A program made the translations under genes and the position numbers. Shown piece by piece: positions 15,597 to 23,760 of a DNA stretch of 32,438 bases. How positions within the stretch are numbered: position 1 is the stretch's first letter; each line of letters starts with the position of its first letter. The notes beneath the pieces are model-generated. The model searched no databases and was not told the origin of the DNA. It worked only from the letters and a program-made list of their open reading frames with translations. The stretch covers positions 1-32,438 of the forward strand of contig JAHFAO010000013.1 in assembly GCA_023250515.1 (NCBI GenBank), written 5' to 3'. The DNA comes from Deltaproteobacteria bacterium (GTDB lineage Bacteria > Desulfobacterota > Binatia > UBA9968).

Positions 15597-15809
15597 TTAC
15601 AGAAGCCGTAGGGCATATTCCAGGATCTCGCTGATTTTGCGGATCTGGGTAGCCCGGATCGACCTTTCCTCAGGTGGGGATGAGAAATAGCGGTCCAGGC
15701 TCCTTTTGAGATTCCATTCCAAGAGCTCCACGCATTGCTCCACGTTGACTTTTTCCGAACGACGTCTCCGCGCCTGATGCAGCTCCTTAAAATGAATCAC
15801 TTGCCCCAT
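15597..15809 (-). CDS. Small hypothetical protein upstream of rmuC
   Basis: A 70-aa protein of unknown function. It is soluble and strongly charged: an Arg-rich N-terminal stretch (QARRRRSEK at about 13-21) is followed by two predicted helices (VEQCVELLEWNLKRSLDRYF and IRATQIRKISEILEYALRLL). There is no signal peptide or membrane segment. No clear ribosome site precedes the ATG. I keep it because it fills the gap on the same strand 16 bp before rmuC, has a plausible amphipathic helical composition and no competing frame. It could be a small regulator or nucleic-acid-binding protein, but nothing in the sequence shows this. Confidence 0.6.
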   Translation of the reverse strand: MGQVIHFKELHQARRRRSEKVNVEQCVELLEWNLKRSLDRYFSSPPEERSIRATQIRKISEILEYALRLL

Positions 15810-15845
15810 ACTTGAATGTAGCTTACGGAGGAGACAACCATTTTG

Positions 15846-16907
15846 TCAAGGGTTTGATCCATCTACAAGGGGCTCCTGCTGCGTGACGCAGTGAATAGCC
15901 CCAAGCCCGGCCACGAGAGGACCACAGGGAATGCCAAAAACTTTACGGCCAGGGAAGAGGTCACCCAAGATCCCAAGGGCCAGCTGATCGTTAGGGTGGC
16001 TATAAGTGGGAACGAGGACGACCCCGTTAGCAATATAAAAATTGACATAACTAGCCGGGAGCCTGATCCCCTCGTAAACTACCCGTCCTGGCAACGGAAG
16101 CGGTACAACGGCAAGTCTCCTCCCATCTTGGTCCCTGGCCTCTTGGAGACGTTCATAATTCTCCTGTAGGGGGGCATAGTTCTCGTTCCTCGAATCCTCC
16201 TCGAGAGCGCACACGACCGTTGTCGGATTGACAAACCGGGCAATGTCGTCAATATGGCCATCCGTGTCATCACCCGCAATGCCCTGGCTCAGCCAGATGA
16301 AATGATCGACGCCGAGATAATCCCTAAGAACCTGCTCGATCTCAGTCCGGCCTAAGTGGGGGTTACGATTCGGGTTCATAAGACACTGCTCGGTTGTAAG
16401 ACAGATGCCGCATCCATTGACATCGATGGAGCCTCCTTCGAGGACTATCCCAGACTCAAAAACGGGTACGCGGAGGAGAATAGCGATTGTCTTGGCGACA
16501 CTGTCATCCTGCTCATAAAACCTATATTTCCGGCCCCAACCATTGAATACCCAATCGTTGAAGGCTAGGCACCTTTCGCCTCCTTTTTTGGTGACAAAAG
16601 TTGGGCCGTAGTCTCTGATCCAGACATCCACAGTCGGAATCATGTAGATGGACACACGCTCCATGATCGCCCCCGCATCCCTAAGGCGCTTCGTTGCTTC
16701 TGCTTGAGCCTGCTGATCATTCACAAGTAGACAAACTTCCTCTTCCCGGGAGATCACACGCGCCATCTGAGCCCATATCTCCTTGACTAGTTCTAATTGA
16801 TCGGGCCAAGTCTCAAGATTGTGGGGCCACGCCAGCCAGGTAGACCTGTGGGGTTCCCATTCTGCCGGCATATGATAGCCAAGTCGGCGTGGTGAGATCC
16901 TTTCCAC
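15846..16907 (-). CDS. aguA: Agmatine deiminase
   Basis: Hydrolyses agmatine to N-carbamoylputrescine and ammonia, the first step of the arginine-decarboxylase route to putrescine. Family marks are MPAEWEPHRSTWLAWPHN near the N-terminus, DVWIRDYGPTFV, GGSIDVNGCGICLTTEQCL, the active-site loop GDDTDGHIDDIARFV, and the nucleophilic Cys in AIHCVTQQ close to the C-terminus. The open frame extends to a TTG at 16958, overlapping aguB by 11 bp. I prefer GTG 16907 (353 aa, normal length) because AAAGAG stands 9-10 nt before it, but the TTG cannot be excluded. The loop before the catalytic Cys reads GLGAIHC, where GGGNIHC is usual. aguB lies directly upstream on the same strand, so the two form the complete pathway. 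Confidence 0.92.
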   Translation of the reverse strand: MERISPRRLGYHMPAEWEPHRSTWLAWPHNLETWPDQLELVKEIWAQMARVISREEEVCLLVNDQQAQAEATKRLRDAGAIMERVSIYMIPTVDVWIRDYGPTFVTKKGGERCLAFNDWVFNGWGRKYRFYEQDDSVAKTIAILLRVPVFESGIVLEGGSIDVNGCGICLTTEQCLMNPNRNPHLGRTEIEQVLRDYLGVDHFIWLSQGIAGDDTDGHIDDIARFVNPTTVVCALEEDSRNENYAPLQENYERLQEARDQDGRRLAVVPLPLPGRVVYEGIRLPASYVNFYIANGVVLVPTYSHPNDQLALGILGDLFPGRKVFGIPCGPLVAGLGAIHCVTQQEPLVDGSNP

Positions 16908-16947
16908 GGCGGTATCACTCTTTGCCTGAGAGAGTTTCAAGAGAGGG

Positions 16948-17856
16948 TCATTGAGCAAGTTTTATGCGCGACTCTTCGTCCAGGAAGCGCGCTGTGAGCG
17001 CGTTATAGGCGTCGATGCGCCGATCTCTAAGAAATGGCCAGCTCTGGCGCGTTTCAGCGATCTTCCTAAGATCACACCGGGCTACGAGAACTTTTTCTTC
17101 ATTCCCCCCGGCATGGGCAACAATCTCTCCGAAGGGATCGGCTACAAAAGATTTTCCCCAAAACCTGAGTTTCCCCTCGCGGCCCACGCGATTGACCGCC
17201 GCCACATAAACGCCGTTGGCTACTGCATGTCCCCGCTGAATCAGTTCCCAAGCGTTTCGTTGGACCTTGGCGACGGTGCGCTGCTCACCAGGGAGCCATC
17301 CGATCGCAGTGGGATAAAAAAGGATCTCAGCGCCAGCAAGCGAGGTCAAGCGAGCGGCTTCGGGAAACCACTGATCCCAGCAGACAAGCACGCCGATCCT
17401 GGCGTAGCGTGTCTTAAAGCTTGGAAATCCGAGATCTCCTGGGGTGAAATAGAATTTCTCGTAATAGCAAGGATCATCAGGAATATGCATCTTGCGGTAT
17501 TTCCCCAAGATGGACCCATCCGCATCCATGACCACTGCCGTGTTGTGATAGATTCCGGCAGAACGCTTCTCAAAGATCGAGGCAATGATAACAACTCCCT
17601 TTGCCCATGCCAACCGGCTCAGGGCTTCCGTCGTTGGTCCCGGGATGGGCTCGGCCAGTTTGAAATTCTTGCCATCTTCACTCTGGGGAAAATAATGCGA
17701 CCGGAAGAGCTCCTGAAGACAGACGATTTGCACGCCTTTTTTGGCGGCCGCGCCGATCCCTGCGCTAGCCTTGGCCAGATTCGCCTTCGGATCTTCTCCT
17801 GCGCTCATCTGGATAAGACCGACAGTTACCTGTTCTTCACTTTTTTTTCGAGACAC
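16948..17856 (-). CDS. aguB: N-carbamoylputrescine amidase
   Basis: A nitrilase-superfamily amidase that converts N-carbamoylputrescine to putrescine, CO2 and ammonia. The catalytic triad motifs are all visible: Glu in CLQELF, Lys in YRKMHIPDD, and Cys in VLVCWDQWFPEAAR. The region NGVYVAAVNRVG also fits AguB. The frame is open to a TTG at 17895, but GTG 17856 (VSRKKSEEQVTVGLIQ) has AAGGG about 8 nt before it and gives 302 aa, the usual size. aguA follows immediately, so agmatine to putrescine is complete here. The arginine decarboxylase that would supply agmatine is not in the window. A long open frame on the opposite strand across this gene is only a shadow. Confidence 0.92.
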   Translation of the reverse strand: MSRKKSEEQVTVGLIQMSAGEDPKANLAKASAGIGAAAKKGVQIVCLQELFRSHYFPQSEDGKNFKLAEPIPGPTTEALSRLAWAKGVVIIASIFEKRSAGIYHNTAVVMDADGSILGKYRKMHIPDDPCYYEKFYFTPGDLGFPSFKTRYARIGVLVCWDQWFPEAARLTSLAGAEILFYPTAIGWLPGEQRTVAKVQRNAWELIQRGHAVANGVYVAAVNRVGREGKLRFWGKSFVADPFGEIVAHAGGNEEKVLVARCDLRKIAETRQSWPFLRDRRIDAYNALTARFLDEESRIKLAQ

Positions 17857-17920
17857 CTTGAAGACCCTTGCCCATTTCACTCTACCACAAAGCAAGAAAA
17901 CTTTCTCACGGCTTCAGGAA

Positions 17921-17957
17921 AACAAAAAGAGGAAAGGTTGTGGATACCTTTCCTCTT
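17921..17957 (-). terminator. Intrinsic terminator of the dienelactone-hydrolase-family gene
   Basis: AAGAGGAAAGG (17927-17937) pairs perfectly with CCTTTCCTCTT (17947-17957) across a 9-nt loop. In the minus-strand transcript the stem is followed by a T-rich run (CTCTTTTTGTTTTC), a good factor-independent terminator between the hydrolase gene and aguB. Confidence 0.8.
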
Positions 17958-17979
17958 CTAGCAATGGATTTCTCCTCGT

Positions 17980-18699
17980 TTACTTGAGATGTTGGGCAAA
18001 GAAGGATTTGAACTTTTCCCAGGCATCCTTGGCCGAGTCCGCATGATAGCTCTGGCGCTCATTGCAGAAGAACCCGTGGGTTGCTTCCGGATAGACCTTG
18101 ATCATGAAGCTCTTCTTTTTATCTGTGAGCGCCTTGTTAATCTGCTCCACATGTTCCTGAGGAATAAGGGGATCCTTGGCTCCAAAGAAGAGATAGGTAG
18201 GGCAATTGATCTCGCCGGTACGAGCTAGAGGGCTTGGATTCCCCATCGGAATACCTCCTCCGTAGAAAGAGACCGCCGCTTTAACGTCTTTATTGTGGTG
18301 GGCCGCTGTGAGATAGGTGAAACGACCACCCATGCAGAAGCCCGTGACTCCGAGTGCGCCAACCTTGACGTAACCCTGTGACTTCAGGTGTGAGATGACC
18401 GCGCCCACATCGCTCATGACCCTGGGATCCTGCAGGCGGTTCATAATGCCGATCGCCTTTTGCAGCTCCGCATAAGGAACGATCCGCTCTGGCTCACGAT
18501 GATAGAGGTCCGGTGCAATGGCCACATATCCCTCGCGGGCAACCCGTTCCGTGACATCTTTGATATGACCGTTGAGTCCGAAGGCTTCCATGAGAACGAT
18601 GATGGCCGGACGGGCTCCTCCGTCCTTGGGCCTGGCCTCATAGGTCTCCATATTGCCGTCAGGAGTGTTGAGTTGAAGGGTTGAAGTAGTTATGTCCAT
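17980..18699 (-). CDS. Dienelactone hydrolase family protein
   Basis: A cytoplasmic alpha/beta hydrolase of 239 aa with the dienelactone hydrolase signature. The nucleophile is Cys122 in GFCMGGRF, with the catalytic Asp probably in FFGAKDPLIP and the His in EATHGFFC. The N-terminal EAFGLNGHIKDVTERVAREGYVAIAPDLY is typical. The reference reaction opens dienelactone in the chlorocatechol pathway, but many members have unknown ester or lactone substrates, and no catechol-cleavage genes are present here. AAGGAGAC precedes the ATG at good spacing, and it has its own terminator. It is probably a single-gene unit. Confidence 0.9.
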   Translation of the reverse strand: MDITTSTLQLNTPDGNMETYEARPKDGGARPAIIVLMEAFGLNGHIKDVTERVAREGYVAIAPDLYHREPERIVPYAELQKAIGIMNRLQDPRVMSDVGAVISHLKSQGYVKVGALGVTGFCMGGRFTYLTAAHHNKDVKAAVSFYGGGIPMGNPSPLARTGEINCPTYLFFGAKDPLIPQEHVEQINKALTDKKKSFMIKVYPEATHGFFCNERQSYHADSAKDAWEKFKSFFAQHLK

Positions 18700-18805
18700 A
18701 CTTTGTCTCCTTTCAAAAAAGTCTTGGCAGTTGGAAATGGCCCCTTGTCTAGCAGATTTTTTTTGCTAGGTCTACCTCCTTGATTCATTCCTGAACACCA
18801 GTCAC

Positions 18806-19666
18806 CTAGCGGCTGGAAATGACCATGACCCCGGCAACCATGAGCAGCGCACCGAGAACGATCCTTACTGTAACCTTTTCCTGATCTCTAAGAAAAAGGG
18901 CACTGAACAGGACCGAAAACAGCGGAGCGGTATCGAGGAGCGGGACCATGACAGAGACCTCCCCCATGTTTAGCGCTGCGAAGTTGAGTATCTGTGCTAA
19001 GGCGGAGACGAACGCAGCGCACCCGAAAAACGGGAGGCTTCCCCTGTGAGGTTGTATCAGGTGGATCTTTCCCGAAGCAAGCAAGAACATAAAAAAAAGG
19101 ATCAGAGAAGTGGTGGTGCTGACTGCCGCGCCGTAATAGGGGTCGGGAAAGAGGAGCAGCCCCCCTTTGCGCAGGTTTTGTGACACGGCGCCGATAAAGG
19201 CTGCTCCTAAGGGGAAAACGACGTCGAAAAGCTTCCACTCACCTTCCCCACTACGGCCTGACGAGATCAGCCATACGCTTAGCACGATGAGGGCGGTCCC
19301 TCCATAGACAAATAGAGTTGGCCTTTCATGGAGAAAAGTCACAGCAAGAATGAGCGCGAAGAGAGGGCTTGTGCCTCGAAGCGGACCTGCACGAGATACC
19401 CCAAGGCGGACGATGCCTACATAGTACAGCAAGCGCGCCAGCAGAGGCTGGAGACATCCGCTGAGTAAGAAGTAGATTGTGGCTGGCGACCAGAGGAGAT
19501 CCAGGGGGAAATAGACGAAGAGGTATGACCAGAGGCAAAAAGCCGAAACTGAATAACTTAGGAAAGCGGCTCCATAGATGTTGGAGATGCGCGCTCCCTT
19601 GCGGACCAAAATCGAATCAACCGCCCAACCCATCGACGACAGTATGGCGATAACTTCAGGCCGCAT
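18806..19666 (-). CDS. EamA/DMT-family transporter
   Basis: An inner-membrane protein of 286 aa with about ten predicted hydrophobic segments in two similar halves, the pattern of drug/metabolite transporters (EamA). Features include the N-terminal ILSSMGWAVDSILVRKGA, the first-half end GTSPLFALILAVTFLHERPT and the matching second-half PLLDTAPLFSVLFSALFLRDQEKVT, each followed by a final helix (LIVLSVWLISSG and LGALLMVAGVMVISS). The substrate cannot be read from sequence; relatives export amino acids, metabolites or drugs. It is flanked by two hydrolase genes on the same strand with gaps of about 105-115 bp, so shared transcription is uncertain. Confidence 0.87.
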   Translation of the reverse strand: MRPEVIAILSSMGWAVDSILVRKGARISNIYGAAFLSYSVSAFCLWSYLFVYFPLDLLWSPATIYFLLSGCLQPLLARLLYYVGIVRLGVSRAGPLRGTSPLFALILAVTFLHERPTLFVYGGTALIVLSVWLISSGRSGEGEWKLFDVVFPLGAAFIGAVSQNLRKGGLLLFPDPYYGAAVSTTTSLILFFMFLLASGKIHLIQPHRGSLPFFGCAAFVSALAQILNFAALNMGEVSVMVPLLDTAPLFSVLFSALFLRDQEKVTVRIVLGALLMVAGVMVISSR

Positions 19667-19781
19667 GTGGCTTACCCTCGAAATATTGAGTGAACATTCC
19701 CTTCAGTATTGGTTGGAAAAAATCGGCCAGCAAGCCTAAGCGGTAATTCTCCCGCAGAGATGGGTAAGTTGGACCACGTAA

Positions 19782-20630
19782 TCACCCGTGAGCGTGGCAG
19801 AACTCTAGTATCCGGTCGCAGACTTTTTTTGTGGTTTGCTCCGGTGGCATAACATTCCAGAACTCAGGATGTGGCAAACACTCCCGCAGATAGTGCGCCG
19901 CTGAGGTGGCATGAGAGGGGTCGTCTCCTGGAACAATTAAGACAGGGACCTTGACCCCCATGATCTCTTCAGGCTCAGCGCCTGGGGCTGTGTCCCGATC
20001 AAAAAGATTGCGTCCGCTGGTTGACACGATCCCTAAATAAGGATCTATATCCTGGGAGCAAAAGGCTTCCGCGAAGGCACTATCCCGCGCCATTACCGAG
20101 GCCCAAGGACCGGCCTCCGAGTCTTGCCAGAAACTCTTTCCCCGTCTGGCGCGCTCCACAACGCCTGTAAGCCCGTTCTCCCGGGCAAAGTTGAGGTGAC
20201 GGAAAAATCTAGCCCATCCGTTGACCTTCCATCGGTACCCTCCTACCGGCCAGTGCAATAAGAGGGCACGCGTGGCCGCTGGATAACGAACGGCGAAGGC
20301 GAGTGCTACCGAACAACCCATACAACCGCCTAGTACAAAAGCAGAGTCGATCTTCAGGTGATCCAGGAGACCTTTTGCCTGCCGTGCGTAGATGTCCCAA
20401 CTCAACCTCTCAACACGCCCTGCGGACCTACCTGACTCGCGCCTATCATAGAGGATTAGCGTGTGCTCCGACGAAAGCGCCTCGAGAGCATTCATCTCCT
20501 TCCATGCGGTAGTCGTCAACCACTTGTCTATCGTGGCGTCAAAGCCGCCAGGCGCAAACATGAGAAGCGGCGGCCCGGATCCATGTGTCTCGTAGTAAAC
20601 CTCTAGATCATCAATCATCGCTACCGGCAT
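19782..20630 (-). CDS. Alpha/beta hydrolase with Cys at the nucleophile position
   Basis: An alpha/beta-hydrolase-fold protein of 282 aa. The N-terminus (DLEVYYETHGSGPPLLMFAPGG) gives the first strands and oxyanion region, then YDRRESGRS, and the nucleophile elbow VLGGCMGCSVAL. In most relatives the elbow is GGSMG; here residue 103 is Cys. The late strand VPVLIVPGDDPSHATSAAHYL supplies a likely acid Asp, but the usual C-terminal catalytic His motif is not obvious (nearby His are in the SHAT and AAHYL stretches). GGAG with 8-nt spacing precedes the ATG. It may be a thiol-type hydrolase or not a hydrolase at all; the substrate is unknown. It is divergent from the mazG-like gene. Confidence 0.85.
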   Translation of the reverse strand: MPVAMIDDLEVYYETHGSGPPLLMFAPGGFDATIDKWLTTTAWKEMNALEALSSEHTLILYDRRESGRSAGRVERLSWDIYARQAKGLLDHLKIDSAFVLGGCMGCSVALAFAVRYPAATRALLLHWPVGGYRWKVNGWARFFRHLNFARENGLTGVVERARRGKSFWQDSEAGPWASVMARDSAFAEAFCSQDIDPYLGIVSTSGRNLFDRDTAPGAEPEEIMGVKVPVLIVPGDDPSHATSAAHYLRECLPHPEFWNVMPPEQTTKKVCDRILEFCHAHG

Positions 20631-20764
20631 AGAATCATCTCCTTCACGTCTGAATCCCTCAAAGCCTCTACCACAGCTCGGCCTTGGCTGGACATGTTTT
20701 GACCCAGGGCTTAAGATCTAGCATGGAGAGAGGAAAGAAAAAAGTGAGGGTAAAGGGAGGTGCT

Positions 20765-21214
20765 GTGAAAAAGGACAGGATACAATCCAGAGAAAGAGGA
20801 GCCGGTAAATTTACTTCCTCCCTGGGAAAGTTTTCGCGCACGATGCCGGCACTCGCCCGAGCCCAGAGGCTGACCGAGAGGGCCTCTTATTTTGGCTTTG
20901 ACTGGCCAGGAACAGAGCAAGTATGGGATAAAATCGAGGAAGAGTTTAACGAACTGAAAGGAGCCGTATCCTCCGGCGACAAGAGTCGTATAGGGGAGGA
21001 GATGGGAGACCTCCTTTTTTCCCTGGTTAATCTCTCTCGTTTTCTGGGTGTAGAGGCCGAAGACGCTCTAACTCAAACTGCCGATCGCTTCATTAACCGC
21101 TTCGCGCATATAGAAACAAGAATTAGAGAACAAGGGAAAACTTTGGCCCAGGCCTCGTTGGAAGAGATGGATTCTTTCTGGGAGGAGGCAAAGAAGGTGG
21201 AGCGCAATCTATAG
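20765..21214 (+). CDS. MazG-like nucleotide pyrophosphohydrolase, single-domain
   Basis: Corresponds to the C-terminal half of MazG, the enzyme that hydrolyses nucleoside triphosphates to monophosphates and pyrophosphate. Recognisable are PALARAQRLTERASYFGFDWP, the metal-binding EEEFNELKGA followed by EEMGDLLFSLVNLSR (the EExxE...ExxD pattern), and ADRFINRFAHIETRIREQGK. The whole first MazG domain is missing: about 150 aa against roughly 260. The start is uncertain. GTG 20765 has GGGAGG 4 nt before it and is used here; ATG 20723 and TTG 20684 are longer options with no ribosome site. The N-terminal 40 residues are very basic (KKDRIQSRERGAGK) and not MazG-like. The dehydrogenase gene starts 2 bp after its stop. 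Confidence 0.82.
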   Translation: MKKDRIQSRERGAGKFTSSLGKFSRTMPALARAQRLTERASYFGFDWPGTEQVWDKIEEEFNELKGAVSSGDKSRIGEEMGDLLFSLVNLSRFLGVEAEDALTQTADRFINRFAHIETRIREQGKTLAQASLEEMDSFWEEAKKVERNL

Positions 21215-21216
21215 TC

Positions 21217-22194
21217 ATGAGCCGAACCGATTTCCGTCTTGTCTTTCTCGACGCCGCTACCTTGGGCGATGTTTCGCTTGAGCCCTTGACGGCCCATTGG
21301 GACTGCACCATCCATGAGTTCACAACCCCTGCAGAGGTGAGGGAGCGGCTCCAAGGTTATCAGGCGGTGATTCTCAACAAGGTGGTGCTCGATAGATCGA
21401 CCCTTAATTCAGTCGCGGCCAAGGAGATCAAGCTGATCGCCGTCGCCGCCACAGGCACCGACAACGTAGACCTAGAAGGTGCGCGAGCCCACGGGATAAG
21501 GATATGCAACGTTCCAGGATACGCCACTCAATCCGTTGCGCAGTTTACCATAGCCCTTATCCTGGAACTGGCAACCCGGGTCGGCCGATATGCGGAGCTG
21601 GTGCGTGCGGGGGCGTGGCAAAAAAGCCGCATATACACTCTGCATGACTTTCCCACTCTGGAGCTTTCCGGTAAAAAATTAGGCATTGTCGGTTACGGCA
21701 ACATCGGCCGGGCAGTGGCAGAAATGGCTCGGGGCTTCGGCATGGAAGTGCTTATCTCTGTCCGCCCCGGTTCTAAAGGCCCGGTACCTCCCGGCCGCCT
21801 TCCTCTGAACGATCTCCTCACCCGCTCGGATATCGTTACTCTTCACTGCCCTCTTACACCGCAGACAAGAAATTTAATCGATAATCGGGCACTGACCCTA
21901 ATGAAACCCACCTCCTTTCTTATCAACACGGCGCGCGGGGCACTTGTCGATGCGGATGCCCTTATCGTTGCCTTGCGGGAAGGACGTCTGGCCGGCGCAG
22001 CCATGGACGTGTTGCCACAAGAACCGCCGCCAGCCAATCAGCCAGTCATCAAAGCTGCGCAGGAGCTGAAGAACTTACTGGTGACGCCTCATTGCGCCTG
22101 GACTGCCCGTGAGGCGCGCCAACGCCTGCTCGACGAAGTGGCAGCCAATATCCTGGCCTTCACCAAAGGTGAGGACCGAAACCGCATTGTCTGA
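21217..22194 (+). CDS. D-2-hydroxyacid dehydrogenase (glycerate/hydroxypyruvate type)
   Basis: A NAD(P)-dependent D-isomer 2-hydroxyacid dehydrogenase of 325 aa. The substrate domain is at 1-100 and about 290-325. The Rossmann domain between them has GIVGYGNIGRAVAE (nucleotide-binding GxGxxG). Catalytic Arg is in INTARGALVD, Glu in DVLPQEPP, and His in VTPHCAWTAREAR, the last resembling glycerate dehydrogenases (TPHxAWA..EAR). It therefore probably interconverts hydroxypyruvate or glyoxylate and the D-hydroxyacid, but substrate prediction in this family is loose. It begins 2 bp after the mazG-like gene, so it is co-translated with it. No metabolic neighbours support a pathway. Confidence 0.9.
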   Translation: MSRTDFRLVFLDAATLGDVSLEPLTAHWDCTIHEFTTPAEVRERLQGYQAVILNKVVLDRSTLNSVAAKEIKLIAVAATGTDNVDLEGARAHGIRICNVPGYATQSVAQFTIALILELATRVGRYAELVRAGAWQKSRIYTLHDFPTLELSGKKLGIVGYGNIGRAVAEMARGFGMEVLISVRPGSKGPVPPGRLPLNDLLTRSDIVTLHCPLTPQTRNLIDNRALTLMKPTSFLINTARGALVDADALIVALREGRLAGAAMDVLPQEPPPANQPVIKAAQELKNLLVTPHCAWTAREARQRLLDEVAANILAFTKGEDRNRIV

Positions 22195-22212
22195 GCACAA
22201 TTTCAGACGTGT

Positions 22213-22239
22213 TGGACAAAATTGTAGGAGATCTGTCCA
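22213..22239 (+). promoter_or_regulatory. Inverted repeat, candidate activator site for the Cys/His-rich pair
   Basis: TGGACA (22213-22218) and TGTCCA (22234-22239) form an inverted repeat with half-sites 21 bp apart, about two helical turns. The left half reads TTTTGTCCA on the other strand, close to the ATTTGTCCA cores before both chaperone genes. It lies 63-89 bp before the sigma-54-like promoter at 22302. Confidence 0.4.
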
Positions 22240-22301
22240 CTTCTTCTAGCTCCCTCTAATTCTATCTTCTTGAAAAACAAAGGACTTTTTGGCGGCTAAG
22301 C

Positions 22302-22317
22302 TGGCGCAGTTTTTGCG
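22302..22317 (+). promoter_or_regulatory. Sigma-54 (-24/-12) type promoter
   Basis: TGGCGCAGTTTTTGCG matches the sigma-54 consensus TGGCRCR-N4-TTGCW except for the last base, with GG and GC correctly spaced. The predicted start (about 22328) leaves a 65-nt leader before the ATG at 22393. It would drive both Cys/His-rich genes. Confidence 0.55.
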
Positions 22318-22392
22318 ATTGACGGCTGGAAAGTAGGCTGGTGAGTAACCCGCTTTGTAAAGCTTCAGTAATGTAAAATTGGGCTAACGAAG

Positions 22393-23661
22393 ATGAGTAT
22401 CTTCTCCAAACCGAGATTAGTGCTTGTTTCCTTACTTTTTTTCCTTCTTTCAATAAACATCTTTTTCGCAGTCTCGTTGGTCATCAAAGCACGAGGCCAA
22501 GACCGCCATGCAAAAGTTTCCCAACATCAACCTCCAGCCGAAACCACAGCTTTAAAAACAAAATTGCAAGCCCGTAGGGATAATGAGTTAGTGGCTATGC
22601 TGGAAGATTGCAGAGAGAAAATACCGCCGGACAAAATTCCGTGCTATCAGAAAAGATTGGAAGGTATTCTCAAGACACGAGGGACTGAGCAGGCACTCAA
22701 GTCTGTGGAGCAACTTGCCAAGCAAGACCCGGATGTGTTGCGGGAGTCTCACCCTTACACACACCATTTGGGCAGGATTTCTTTCTCCCATTACAAGGAT
22801 GCAGCTGTTGCATTCTCCCACTGTGGAGACATGTTTGCATCGGGATGTTACCACGGTGTCTTGGAAGGCTACTTAAGTAGCCTGCGTGCCATTGCACCGA
22901 AAGATATCGTCACTCTCTGCAACAAAAGTATAGATACGCACCGGTCTCGGTCCCAAAAGTTTCAGTGTTTACACGGACTAGGGCATGGCCTGACCATGTA
23001 TTTCCGGTATGATATTCTGAAAACGCTACCGTTTTGCGACACGCTGCCTACGGATTGGGAAAGGCAGTCCTGCTATGGAGGAGTGTTTATGGAAAACATC
23101 GTAGCGTACCAAAACGCCCTCCATGGGCACCAGACAGGGCACAAGGGGCACCACACAGGCCATAAGAGCTTCCTAGACCCGAAAGACCCTCTTCACCCGT
23201 GTAATGTTGTAGAGAAGAGATACCAACGGGCCTGTTATTGGATGCAGGCCTCAGTGATCCTCACGTTTAATGGCTTTAACCTGGCCGAGGCGTTCCGCGA
23301 ATGTGACAAGGCTCCAGCCAGGTTCATCCCCACCTGCTACGAGAGCATGGGTAGAGAGATTAGCGGCTTTACCTTGAGCGATTCGGGGAAGTCAATCGGT
23401 CTCTGTAAGATGGGTAGCTCAAAGTATGTCCATCATTGCTTTGTGGGAGCTGTAAAGGACTTTATCAATACCCGTGTAGATCCAGAGCGCGGCTTAGCCT
23501 TCTGCCGTGGACTCGACTTGGAATACAAGAAAGACTGTTATGCCGCTGTAGGGTGGATGCTCGTCTCCTTATATCCCGATCTGGGGAGAAGGGAGGATGT
23601 GTGCACCAGGGCGGAGAAAAAATATACCGCGGTCTGCAAAGCCTCGGCGTACTCGTCCTGA
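22393..23661 (+). CDS. Exported Cys/His-rich repeat protein, unknown family, copy 1
   Basis: Not recognised. It is a 422-aa protein with one N-terminal membrane helix (residues 8-31) and no lipobox, so it is either anchored facing the periplasm or secreted. Then come a low-complexity linker (35-60), HxxxHxxGR (H120, H124), C152-Y-H-G, C192-L-HGLGHG (H194, H198), CYGGVFMENIV (227-237) and a His-rich insert (HGHQTGHKGHHTGHK, 244-258, seven His). The C-terminal half has five Cys pairs at 270/281, 304/315, 338/349, 371/382 and 404/415: C-x10-C each time, with a period of 33-34 residues. This suggests helical hairpins each stapled by a disulfide, an idea similar to the Cys-rich Sel1-like repeats of Helicobacter Hcp proteins, though the spacing differs. 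The His set suggests metal binding. It is paired with a paralogue 99 bp downstream. Confidence 0.8.
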   Translation: MSIFSKPRLVLVSLLFFLLSINIFFAVSLVIKARGQDRHAKVSQHQPPAETTALKTKLQARRDNELVAMLEDCREKIPPDKIPCYQKRLEGILKTRGTEQALKSVEQLAKQDPDVLRESHPYTHHLGRISFSHYKDAAVAFSHCGDMFASGCYHGVLEGYLSSLRAIAPKDIVTLCNKSIDTHRSRSQKFQCLHGLGHGLTMYFRYDILKTLPFCDTLPTDWERQSCYGGVFMENIVAYQNALHGHQTGHKGHHTGHKSFLDPKDPLHPCNVVEKRYQRACYWMQASVILTFNGFNLAEAFRECDKAPARFIPTCYESMGREISGFTLSDSGKSIGLCKMGSSKYVHHCFVGAVKDFINTRVDPERGLAFCRGLDLEYKKDCYAAVGWMLVSLYPDLGRREDVCTRAEKKYTAVCKASAYSS

Positions 23662-23760
23662 CTCGCTTGTGCACCAGACAACAGATCCAAAGGTTATTCG
23701 GGAAAAGTGCGCAACATTTGAAGGTCCTTTCAAAGGAGAATGTCTTCGAGGCGCAAGCTT

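Noticed and set aside
16951-17961. 336-codon open frame on the plus strand
   Set aside because: It lies wholly antisense to aguB, whose catalytic motifs are complete. Its translation has no recognisable domain and it is best explained as a shadow of the real gene.
18752-18772. Short CTAGCA/TGCTAG inverted repeat with a T-rich loop between two hydrolase/transporter genes
   Set aside because: A stem of only 6 bp with the T run inside the loop rather than after it; not convincing as a terminator.
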